A stretch of 64,000 bases of DNA from Lentisalinibacter sp964427415 (GTDB lineage: Bacteria > Pseudomonadota > Gammaproteobacteria > Steroidobacterales > Woeseiaceae), in assembly GCA_964427415.1 (NCBI GenBank), contig CAYRUH010000008.1:1-64000 (forward strand), written 5' to 3'. This document shows, piece by piece, positions 1 through 7,160 of the stretch. The translations under genes and the position numbers were made by a program. Under the pieces are notes generated by a model. The model worked only from the letters and a program-made list of their open reading frames with translations, had not been told where the DNA came from and made no database searches. Within the stretch, counting starts at the first letter, position 1; every line of letters starts with the position of its first letter.

Positions 1-52
1 TACGACAATTTCTGCATAGAATAATTCAATTAATTAATAGAGCAGGACACTA

Positions 53-71
53 GCAGGCTGTTGAAAAAGTT
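53..71. mobile_element. possible insertion-sequence end fragment
   Basis: The bases around 53-71 contain GCAGGCTGTTGAAAAAGT, a motif that often occurs at the terminal inverted repeats of insertion sequences in proteobacteria. No transposase or partner repeat is visible nearby, so this would be an isolated end or a chance match. The stop codon of the neighbouring minus-strand gene lies immediately beside it. Confidence 0.25.
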
Positions 72-890
72 TCAGGCGGCGCTAGCCGCTGCTCCCGGTC
101 CTCGCTGCGGATGACCCTGCCTCCAACCATACCAGGCGCAGGCAGACCCAAAGACCAGGCCCGTCACCCCGAAGGCTGCCTGCGGCCACGATCCTGATTG
201 CACGAAGACCTGCCGCCAAGCATCAATGCCATCAAATAGCTCCAGGGCGACACTCTGCAGGACCAATACCGCGATGATAAAAATGAATGGTCTGCCGTGT
301 TTGCGGTCACGGGAGAAAAGAACAAATGCCAACGTTATAGCCAGAAGCTGCGACAGGTGGAAGGCGTCGTAGATCTTGCGGACGTCCTCGATTCCGACCA
401 CTAGCAACCCCGGCACGAGATTGTTGAAGATCCGGCCGAAAACGGACTCGGCGAACAGGAAGACCGTCACGAACATCCAGCGCGCATGCAAATGGACATT
501 TGTGCGGTTACGTAGGCCAGAATAGTAAATGTAGGCGGTTGCCGCGATGGCGATGAGCGTGATTGCACCTATTCCGGGGCCGAAGACCGTAGCGTAAGTA
601 TCGCCATCGATCATCCGCTGAGCCTCGCTGCGATAGACCAGGAAAAAGCCGCAGAGATATGCCGGAAACAGGAACAGGCTTGCGAACCCGAGGCGCCTGT
701 GTAGTCGGTTCATGCCGTTGTGGATCGTCGCACTCTGTCCGGCCAGCAGGAGAATCCACAGGGTCGCCGCGATCGCGTGCAGGTGCTTCGCAATACCGGC
801 CTGCTCCAGCGCGCCAAGGTAGCTGATGAAGCCGAGAGCGGCCGCAGGGATCAGCATCAACACAAAATAATGAGCGTATCGGTACGGCAC
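72..890 (-). CDS. multi-pass membrane protein of unknown function
   Basis: This 272-residue protein starts with GTG at 890, preceded by AGGAG at a 7-base spacing. It has about eight hydrophobic segments (roughly residues 7-24, 37-55, 66-86, 101-121, 134-155, 178-194, 203-219 and 238-254). Histidines sit near helix ends: HLHAIAATLW (36-38), HNGMNRLHRRLG (57-64) and HLHARWM (132-134). Such patterns occur in DUF2306-like and other cytochrome-b-like membrane families, so heme or metal binding is possible but only inferred. It has no operon partner; upstream is a long non-coding stretch. I do not recognise a specific function. Confidence 0.75.
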   Translation of the reverse strand: MPYRYAHYFVLMLIPAAALGFISYLGALEQAGIAKHLHAIAATLWILLLAGQSATIHNGMNRLHRRLGFASLFLFPAYLCGFFLVYRSEAQRMIDGDTYATVFGPGIGAITLIAIAATAYIYYSGLRNRTNVHLHARWMFVTVFLFAESVFGRIFNNLVPGLLVVGIEDVRKIYDAFHLSQLLAITLAFVLFSRDRKHGRPFIFIIAVLVLQSVALELFDGIDAWRQVFVQSGSWPQAAFGVTGLVFGSACAWYGWRQGHPQRGPGAAASAA

Positions 891-2294
891 CAGGTGTCTC
901 CTGACTCAACGTCTGTTTCGACCGTCGATCCAGTGATCATCGCGCGACTCCCCGGCCGCCCTACCCGCTTCAGCCTGTGCGGCATCCGCGTGTTGCCAAG
1001 GCTCACCGCAGTAATCGCCAATGGTGTGCGCGCACATCAGCTGGCCCAAGTCATGCTCGCCCGTCGAAATTATAGCCAAATGGTCGAGTGTCTCCAATGG
1101 GTCAGGTACTGCATCACATCGTTGGTTAACACAGCGGCCGGAAAGCGACCGTCATTCGATGGCCGCTCTTTCAATGCCGGCTTCTGGCCTACCAGCCTGC
1201 CTTTCTTCCACGGTTTTGCGACTGGTCATTCTCTTTCGGTGCAAACAGGTTCTTACTCGTTTCGCTTTTCGTAAAAAAACAGATCTTTCCTTCTGTGCAA
1301 TTGAAATTGTCGGAGGCCGGCAAACTGTTGGGTCGCTCGACGACAAGCGGGAGTTGACTTGAACCGCCTCCTATACCATCAATTTTTGCCGGCAATTTGA
1401 GAACCGGTTATCCTTCGGATTGGTTCGATGCCGTAGCTTCGGCTGCAATAAATCCGGAATTGAACGTTGAAAACACCAGTACCCGTACGCACAAGCATCG
1501 CATTGATGAAGCTCCCATTATCTCCTGTCAAAACCTAACGAACTCAAACATCCCTGATACTGCTATTTTTGTAGTAAAAGACTTGCACAATCGGAATGAA
1601 GGGAGACGAGTAACCTCAATGTCGCAATAAATCAGGCCGCGATTGACCGTTCGACGGCCTGAAAGCGCTCCCGGACAATCGCGTTGCTGCCGACATCGAG
1701 CGTCGATCAGCCATTGGGCTGCACGAGCAGTCCCGCTCGGTTGCCCGGGTCTGCAGCGCGCGCATCAGATTGAACGCGAGCATGCTCATGACCTGCCAGG
1801 CGCTGTTGGCCGCGAATATTGCTACGCTGAACGCGCTAACCACGGCCTGTAACAGGAGTCGTCGCGCGATCCGGTCATGGCACTGAACAAGGGTAAGATG
1901 CAGCGCCTGGCCCGCCTGCTCGGGGGACGGAACCTCATGCGCATCAACGAGAACTTCAAGAGCGGCGTCGGCCGATAGTAGTGATAAGAAGGGGACTTAT
2001 GTCGGCATCGCAACCGTTGGAGCGAGCTGGAACCGGGCTCATGAGTCTGGCGCTACGCAGTTCACAATAATCTCAGTTGGTACGCTGCGCTGCGTATGGA
2101 GAATGCAGTCCGCACGAAATCGAAATCCAAGTAGCTCGATGACGAGGTGGTGAACTCTCCGTACGCGCGAAACCCGAACTTCGAGCAGTGCGTCACGTGA
2201 CGTTTACCGATATCCCGGCAGAGCCGCAGAAACCGCAAGACTGGATTAATCTGTTCTTTATGGCCACCTTAGCAGGGGCAGTTGACCAGGGCTT
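891..2294. other. 1.4 kb stretch without an intact gene
   Basis: No open frame here looks like a real gene: the candidates are short, have no convincing ribosome-binding site and do not resemble known families. Base composition is visibly richer in A and T than in the flanking core genes, especially at 1190-1620. Two segments look like decayed coding sequence: a minus-strand transposase-like piece near 1753-1843 and a plus-strand run at about 1877-1979 that can be read as an uninterrupted but unrecognised peptide ending in TAG. The region borders the AbiE locus and is probably a scar of past insertions. Confidence 0.5.
1753..1843 (-). pseudogene. IS1380-like transposase C-terminal remnant
   Basis: Read on the minus strand, this piece contains ANSAWQVMSMLAFNLMRALQ. 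It resembles the conserved stretch near the C-terminus of IS1380-type DDE transposases (pattern NxAWxxxxxLAFNLxRxxQ). Nothing upstream on the minus strand continues the catalytic domain, and downstream the frame degenerates, so at most a short fossil is left. The assignment is by memory of the family pattern; a protein search would be decisive. Confidence 0.25.
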
Positions 2295-2924
2295 CTATCC
2301 TGGAATTTCAGCAGCCAGCGCGGCCAGCCTTTGCCAACGTTCCTGCATCGCCGAGCGGATTCGTACCGGAAGTGCCGTGTCACTCAAGAGCCGCTCGAAT
2401 TCACGCCGGTCGAATCCGCTGTCGGTTAAATCCAGTTCCGGCAGCTTCCCGAAGCGCCTGTTCTTGCGTGTCGAAATATACAAGACATCAAACAGTGCTT
2501 TCTCTGCGGTCGCAATGAGATACGGCTGATGGGTAGCGCTCCACTCGACCCCTCCTCGCATCAGTTCAGGCTTTATTCTCAGGAACTCGAAACGTCCTAC
2601 GGGTGAATGGATCACGCGGGCGCGCCCTGTCGTCGCAACCTGGATGGCTCCGGGAATCTGCGAAATGACATTATGCAGATGCAGCCCTGTAAGGAATGAT
2701 ACATAGCCCTGCTCCTTTCCCAGCAAATAGGGCACGCAGGCCAATGGCTGAAAATACGGGTGACCTTCGTTCGCCCACACTCCCCGCGTAATTCGGGTGA
2801 GGAAGTTCGCGTCGACCAGACGCCGAAGACGATTGGCAGCCGCCGACAGGCTCAGGTGATTCGCATTGGCGAAATCGCGCGTTGTGAATACGACGAATTC
2901 AGCTTGCCTGAAGCGTTCAAGCAT
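2295..2924 (-). CDS. abiEi: AbiEi family antitoxin / transcriptional regulator
   Basis: This is a 209-residue protein when started at the ATG at 2924, which overlaps the AbiEii stop by 8 bases. A longer frame to 3005 only reads the toxin gene out of frame. The N-terminus has a winged-helix pattern (FTTRDFANANHLSLSAAANR, then a 'recognition' segment and LTRITRGVWA), followed by the C-terminal antitoxin domain of the COG5340 family. In characterised type IV AbiE systems this protein both neutralises the AbiEii nucleotidyltransferase and represses its own operon by binding inverted repeats. Here it is the second gene rather than the first. Translational coupling to the toxin is likely from the overlap. 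Confidence 0.85.
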   Translation of the reverse strand: MLERFRQAEFVVFTTRDFANANHLSLSAAANRLRRLVDANFLTRITRGVWANEGHPYFQPLACVPYLLGKEQGYVSFLTGLHLHNVISQIPGAIQVATTGRARVIHSPVGRFEFLRIKPELMRGGVEWSATHQPYLIATAEKALFDVLYISTRKNRRFGKLPELDLTDSGFDRREFERLLSDTALPVRIRSAMQERWQRLAALAAEIPG

Positions 2925-3690
2925 GGTCTTCGAGGGCCTCGAATACGCGTGCCTGAAGCGCTTTCCACGCCGCCTGGGTGCCGAATTCGGCGCGACTGTC
3001 CGCATCGAGGAACTCTATAACCTGTCCCTCGTAATCATCCCAGCCCAGTCCTGTCAGGCATTCTACTGCCTGCTGCACCGGGGCGCCGGCCAGCGCCTCG
3101 TCACGCGCGGCAGCAGCGAGGTAGCCACCCTGCAGCAGGATGCCGAGATCGAACACATCCCGCGCCTGGGTCAAAGCGCGTCCTGCCAGCGCTTCGATTT
3201 TCTGCACAACGGCCGCCACCCCTGAATAATGCCGGCACCTGTACGCCAGCTGTCGATATCGGCGGGCAATCTCTGTATTGATTGTCTCGATCGGCGCCGC
3301 GGCATCCGGATCCTCGGCCCGACGGGAAAACTCGACCTTCGTGGGCAGGCGCTGCCCGGCTTCCGTTATCAGGGAGCACCGAAATCGCTGAGTCGTCCCG
3401 GTGTGCTTGGCCTTGTCCGGGTCGTTGATTGCGATGCCATCAATCCCGTAGATGCGCAGGCTGCGCCCGAAGGCGGCATCTTCGAGGATCTTGTACCCGT
3501 TCTTCTTGAGTGTCGCGACGCTGCCGGCCAGCACGTCCAGGTCCATATCCTCCGAGTAGCGCGGGCTTGAAAAGAAGAATCGCAGATTGACGCCGCCCTT
3601 CAGAACATAGAGGTCCGGATCGGAGATGCGCAAAAGCCGCTGCAGAAAGCAGAAATGAAAGACCTCGCGGAGTGCGGTGTCCATCAACAT
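2917..3690 (-). CDS. abiEii: AbiEii family nucleotidyltransferase toxin
   Basis: The 257-residue protein carries the DNA polymerase beta-like nucleotidyltransferase signature: YVLKGGVNLRFFF (motif I, GG-x-NL) followed about ten residues later by RYSEDMDLDV (acidic motif II), then TKVEFSRR further on. AbiEii toxins transfer nucleotides to targets such as tRNA 3' ends and cause reversible growth arrest and phage abortive infection; the target here is unknown. The start is ATG at 3690. A promoter -10 element ends only 6 bases upstream, so the transcript is predicted to begin at or next to this ATG with no leader and no ribosome-binding site. It precedes and overlaps abiEi. Confidence 0.85.
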   Translation of the reverse strand: MLMDTALREVFHFCFLQRLLRISDPDLYVLKGGVNLRFFFSSPRYSEDMDLDVLAGSVATLKKNGYKILEDAAFGRSLRIYGIDGIAINDPDKAKHTGTTQRFRCSLITEAGQRLPTKVEFSRRAEDPDAAAPIETINTEIARRYRQLAYRCRHYSGVAAVVQKIEALAGRALTQARDVFDLGILLQGGYLAAAARDEALAGAPVQQAVECLTGLGWDDYEGQVIEFLDADSRAEFGTQAAWKALQARVFEALEDHA

Positions 3691-3696
3691 GGATTG

Positions 3697-3740
3697 ATTA
3701 TACGGTTTTGTTTACGAATACGTCAACAAAACCGTATAAT
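3697..3740 (-). promoter_or_regulatory. abiE promoter embedded in a 20-bp-arm palindrome
   Basis: The arms 3697-3716 and 3721-3740 are inverted copies (ATTATACGGTTTTGTT plus 4 bases on each side) with one mismatch and an AATA centre. On the minus strand the same bases give TTGACG (3726-3721), an 18-base spacer and a perfect TATAAT (3702-3697), placing transcription start at about 3690, the A of the abiEii ATG. Because the element is symmetric, TTTACG - 18 bases - TATAAT also points the other way. AbiEi proteins are known to bind inverted repeats at their own promoter, so this is the probable operator. Confidence 0.8.
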
Positions 3741-4220
3741 TAAATCGCTTCCGGCCCGAGCACTGGAGCCGCGAGTCCATCCCGTCACCCTGTCCGGGAT
3801 TCTCTTTTTGCACTCAATCCCTTTTGCAACGATTCACCGGATTGCTGCTTTTTGGCGGAATCTTGATTAACGGAATTTTGCCCGAACTCGAAACGCAGCT
3901 TTCAATTATCGCTGCACGCCCCCCCCGGTTCAGAGCAGGAATGCCTGCAGACTATTTATCGACCGACGGCGTCCGAATCGATTCACCCGGATCCAGGATA
4001 GAAATCATCGAAGTTACGATTCGAACTTGTAGCCAGAGTTGTGCCCGAAGCGTCCAAGCTACTGTTTCTAGAAGTATCAAAAAATAATGCCCATGCAGAC
4101 GAAGAGTACCGAGACTTTCTCGCCCGTTTCCGTCATCGTCGCTCCGCTCCCAGGCTGCGGCCTTGCTACATTCCGGACAGCGGGATTCTATAACATCGTT
4201 ACCGGGCGTACCGGAGAGAA
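3741..4220. other. 480-bp intergenic region before glycerate kinase
   Basis: No supported gene is present. The first part contains a short stem-loop with a T-tract (listed separately). The middle is relatively AT-rich. Near the end, TATAAC at 4189-4194 could be a -10 element for the glycerate kinase gene, with start near 4201, but no good -35 hexamer sits 16-18 bases upstream (TTGCTA at 4163 is 20 bases away). The plus-strand-facing half of the abiE palindrome could fire into this region. Confidence 0.4.
3779..3809 (+). terminator. possible rho-independent terminator
   Basis: ATCCCG at 3779-3784 pairs with CGGGAT at 3795-3800 around a 10-base loop, followed directly by TCTCTTTTT. The stem is only 6 bp, so strength would be modest. 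It lies 40 bases downstream of the plus-facing half of the abiE palindrome promoter and could stop divergent transcripts from it. Confidence 0.35.
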
Positions 4221-5366
4221 GTGATCGCCGGCGTGAAGGTCATCTGCGCACCCGACAGTTACAAGGAATGCCTGTCCGCCACGGAGGCTGCGTCCGCCAT
4301 GGCGGAAGGCGTACGTCGCGCGCTGCCTGACGCCGAGGTGGACATCTGCCCGGTCGCCGACGGTGGCGAAGGGACCGTGGAGGCTCTCGTGACCGCCCTC
4401 GGCGGACAATACCGCGAGAGTACCGTGACCGGTCCCTGCGGCGAGCCCGTCGCTGCTCGCTGGGGACTCCTCGGATCCGGTAACGCGGTCATCGAGATGG
4501 CCGGGGCGGCCGGACTGCAGCTCGTGCCGGGCAACCGGCGGGACCCGCGCCGCACGACCACCTTCGGTGTGGGCGAACTGATGCTCACCGCCCTGCGCGC
4601 CGGCGCCCGGCGCCTGATCGTGGGACTCGGCGGCAGCGCCACGGTAGACGGCGGCTGCGGCATGGCCCAGGCGCTGGGCTGGCGCTTCCGCGATGCGCTC
4701 GGCCGCATGCCCGAATCCGCTCTGACCGGTGGCGATCTGCGCCACATTCTGCATCTCGAGACCGGCGGCGCGGATGCGGCGCTCGCCGGCGTGCAGGTCA
4801 TCGGCGCCTGCGACGTCGATGCGCCCTTGCTGGGACCCGCAGGCGCAGCCACGGTTTTCGGGCCGCAGAAAGGCGCCGACCCGGGGGCCGTGGCGGAGCT
4901 GGAGGACGGTCTCACCCACTTCGCCCGCATTGTGATGCGGGAGCTGGGGACGGACATGGCCAGCCTGCGGTACGGCGGTGCCGCCGGCGGTCTCGGCGCT
5001 GGCCTCGCGGTCTTCGCCCGCGCGAGCCTCGAATCCGGTATCGACCGCGTACTGGAGACCTGCCGCTTCGCCGAGCGGCTGGCGGGAGCCGACCTCTGCC
5101 TGACCGGCGAAGGGCGAATCGACGGACAGACCCTCGCGGGCAAGGCCTGTCTGGGCGTCGCGCGGGCCGCCGCCGTTCAGGGCGTGCCGACGGTGGCGCT
5201 GGTCGGCGCGGCGGGACCGGACGCCGACGCGGTCCTGTCCGCGGGCCTGACCGAATGGCGGCTCATCGGCCCCGCACTGACACCCCGTGAGAGCATGCGG
5301 CACGCCTCGCGGCTGCTGGCCACGGCAGCCGGCCAGGCGGCGCTGGACCGCGCGGGCGCCCGCTGA
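4221..5366 (+). CDS. glycerate kinase (GarK/GlxK type)
   Basis: The 381-residue protein belongs to the COG1929 glycerate kinase family, which phosphorylates glycerate with ATP (2- or 3-phosphoglycerate depending on class). Family features are the N-terminal CAPDSYKECLSA, the GGEGTVEAL loop, a GLGGSATVDGGCGMAQALG glycine-rich motif near residues 135-153, and LTGEGRIDGQT near 294. The start is GTG at 4221 with GGAGAG just upstream; a second GTG at 4233 is also possible. It stands alone on the plus strand and ends 3 bases before the convergent kdsB stop. Length is usual for the family. Confidence 0.9.
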   Translation: MIAGVKVICAPDSYKECLSATEAASAMAEGVRRALPDAEVDICPVADGGEGTVEALVTALGGQYRESTVTGPCGEPVAARWGLLGSGNAVIEMAGAAGLQLVPGNRRDPRRTTTFGVGELMLTALRAGARRLIVGLGGSATVDGGCGMAQALGWRFRDALGRMPESALTGGDLRHILHLETGGADAALAGVQVIGACDVDAPLLGPAGAATVFGPQKGADPGAVAELEDGLTHFARIVMRELGTDMASLRYGGAAGGLGAGLAVFARASLESGIDRVLETCRFAERLAGADLCLTGEGRIDGQTLAGKACLGVARAAAVQGVPTVALVGAAGPDADAVLSAGLTEWRLIGPALTPRESMRHASRLLATAAGQAALDRAGAR

Positions 5367-5369
5367 AGG

Positions 5370-6149
5370 TCAGAGCCGCTCGGAGAGGATCTTTCGGACC
5401 CGTTCCAGGTCGGCCATGGTATCCACCCCCGCCGCCGGCAACTCTCCGGCGATGCCAACGCAGATACGCAGGCCGAGGTAGAGGGCACGCAGCTGTTCGA
5501 GCCGTTCGATAAGCTCCAGCTGCGCGGGCGCGGCGTCCACCAGGCGTGCCAGCGCGCCGCAGCGGTAGGCATAGAGGCCGAGATGGCGCAGCGCGTGACG
5601 GGGGGGCGCACGCTCCGGCTCGGCCGTCGAACTCCTCGGCCACGGGATCGGTGCGCGGCTGAAATACAGCGCATGACCGGCCTCGTCCATCACTAACTTC
5701 ACCACGTTGGGGTCGTGGAATTCGCTCACGTCATGCAAATGGGCGGCCAGCGTGGCGATATCGGCCCCGCCCTCGGCCAGCAACGCGGCAGCGTGGCCGA
5801 TCAGCGCCGGCGGCATGAGCGGCTCGTCGCCCTGCAGATTGACGACGATCGTGTCGCCGGACCAGCCTCGGCTGCGCGCCACCTCGGCGATGCGGTCCGT
5901 ACCCGATGCGTGGTCCTCGCGGGTGAGCACCGCGTCCGCCCCGAAGGTTTGCGCCGCCTCGAGCACCCGCCCGCTGTCCGTTGCGACGATCACGCTCTCC
6001 GCCCCGCTCTCCCGCGCCCGCTCCCACACATGCTGGATCATCGGCTTGCCGACGATATCCGCCAGCGCCTTGCCCGGCAACCGCTCGGAGGCGTAGCGCG
6101 CCGGTATGACAACGTGGAAGGGCACGGAGATTCTATTGCTATCGTTCAT
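5370..6149 (-). CDS. kdsB: 3-deoxy-manno-octulosonate cytidylyltransferase
   Basis: KdsB activates Kdo as CMP-Kdo for lipopolysaccharide inner-core synthesis in the cytoplasm. The nucleotidyltransferase signature VVIPARYASERLPGK is near the N-terminus, with VNLQGDEPLM around residue 100 and YFSRAPIPWPR later. I choose the ATG at 6149 (259 residues) because the family normally starts only a few residues before the PARYAS motif; in-frame ATGs at 6161 and 6173 also exist within a repeat array. The gene overlaps the end of lpxK, and kdsA lies elsewhere in this window (54984-55832). Confidence 0.9.
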   Translation of the reverse strand: MNDSNRISVPFHVVIPARYASERLPGKALADIVGKPMIQHVWERARESGAESVIVATDSGRVLEAAQTFGADAVLTREDHASGTDRIAEVARSRGWSGDTIVVNLQGDEPLMPPALIGHAAALLAEGGADIATLAAHLHDVSEFHDPNVVKLVMDEAGHALYFSRAPIPWPRSSTAEPERAPPRHALRHLGLYAYRCGALARLVDAAPAQLELIERLEQLRALYLGLRICVGIAGELPAAGVDTMADLERVRKILSERL

Positions 6150-7158
6150 CGAGCCGTTCATCGAGCCGCCCATCCAGTCGCGCATCCAGTCTCTGCATAA
6201 ACGCGGCAGCCGTCGCCGCATCGATGTCGACACTCACCGGCACGTACCAGTGACGCCGGCCGGCGCGCTCGGCCACCTTCACCGCATCTTTCTCGGTCAT
6301 GAATACGGGCAGGGTGTCCGGCGGATCGAGTTCCCGCGGCGACGGCTCGGCATGGTCTGCAAGTGGGTGCTCGATCACCTTGATACCGGCGTCGCGCAGC
6401 AGGCGGAAGAACCGGGCCGGGTTGCCAATGCCCGCGATCGCGTAGACCGCCTGACCGGCAAACTCGGCCAGATCGCGCCGGGAGCCGTCGGCCAGGTTCA
6501 CCGCCCCTTCCGGTCGCAGGGTGAAGCCAATGGCATGATCGATGCTGGTCAGGCCCTGGCTGAAGACCTGGTCGACGGTGTCGAGGCGCGCGGGCGGCTC
6601 GCGCAGCGGGCCGGCCGGCAGGCAGCGGCCGTTGCCGAGGCCACGGTCGAAATCGACCACGGCAATCTCCACATCGCGGGCCAGCCGATAGTGCTGCAGG
6701 CCGTCGTCGGCGATGACCACGTCGGCGCCCGCCGCCACCGCGGCTATGGCGGCAGCCACCCGATCCGGATGTACGTACACCGGGCAGCCGGCGTGGCGGG
6801 CGAAGATCAGCGCCTCGTCCCCGGCCCGTGCCGGGTCGGAACCGGGCTCCACCCGCAGTGGCCGCGGCCCCGGGTCGCCGCCGTAGCCTCGGCTGACAAT
6901 GCCCGGTTGCCGGCCGCGCCCGGCCAGCCGGCGTGCCAGCCACAGGGTCAGCGGGGTCTTGCCGGTACCGCCGACGTTGATGTTACCCACGACGATCACC
7001 GGCGCACCCACCCGGTGACTCGGCAGCACCCCTGCGGCGAACAGGCGGCGGCGCAGGCTGACCAGGAACCCGAACAACGCCCCAAGTGGCCGCAGCAGCA
7101 GACCAGCGGCACCGTCGGAGCCGTCGCCGTACCAGACGTGTTCCAGCCAGCGGCGCAT
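6139..7158 (-). CDS. lpxK: tetraacyldisaccharide 4'-kinase
   Basis: LpxK phosphorylates the 4' position of the lipid A precursor at the inner membrane. The 339-residue protein shows a hydrophobic N-terminal helix (PLGALFGFLVSLRRRLFA), the P-loop GNINVGGTGKTP at about 58-69, ADVVIADDGLQHYRL and the DRGLGNGRCLPAGPLREP segment. It starts 2 bases after the msbA stop and is cotranscribed with it. Its last 16 residues are a degenerate repeat (RLDA, RLDG, RLDE, RLDE) produced by a 12-bp tandem array, and these extend beyond the normal family end. Confidence 0.93.
   Translation of the reverse strand: MRRWLEHVWYGDGSDGAAGLLLRPLGALFGFLVSLRRRLFAAGVLPSHRVGAPVIVVGNINVGGTGKTPLTLWLARRLAGRGRQPGIVSRGYGGDPGPRPLRVEPGSDPARAGDEALIFARHAGCPVYVHPDRVAAAIAAVAAGADVVIADDGLQHYRLARDVEIAVVDFDRGLGNGRCLPAGPLREPPARLDTVDQVFSQGLTSIDHAIGFTLRPEGAVNLADGSRRDLAEFAGQAVYAIAGIGNPARFFRLLRDAGIKVIEHPLADHAEPSPRELDPPDTLPVFMTEKDAVKVAERAGRRHWYVPVSVDIDAATAAAFMQRLDARLDGRLDERLDER
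6143..6190 (-). repeat. 12-bp imperfect tandem repeat at the lpxK-kdsB junction
   Basis: Four 12-base units are visible on the plus strand: CGTTCATCGAGC twice (6143-6154, 6155-6166), CGCCCATCCAGT (6167-6178) and CGCGCATCCAGT (6179-6190). Because the unit length is a multiple of three, copy number can change without shifting frame. The array encodes the RLDx repeats at the LpxK C-terminus and, in another frame, supplies several possible ATG starts for kdsB. Confidence 0.8.
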
Positions 7159-7160
7159 CC

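Noticed and set aside
1354..1375. TTGACT followed by TATACC as a promoter
   Set aside because: The spacing is only about 12 bases and no supported gene follows.
2925..3005. N-terminal extension of AbiEi to 3005
   Set aside because: It reads the end of the toxin gene in another frame, and the internal ATG at 2924 fits the operon overlap.
3765..3800. tRNA-like string (GCGAGTCCATCCCGTCACCC) near the abiE promoter
   Set aside because: It recalls a tRNA 3' arm and would be a plausible integration site, but no acceptor or D-arm partner can be folded, so it is not a tRNA.
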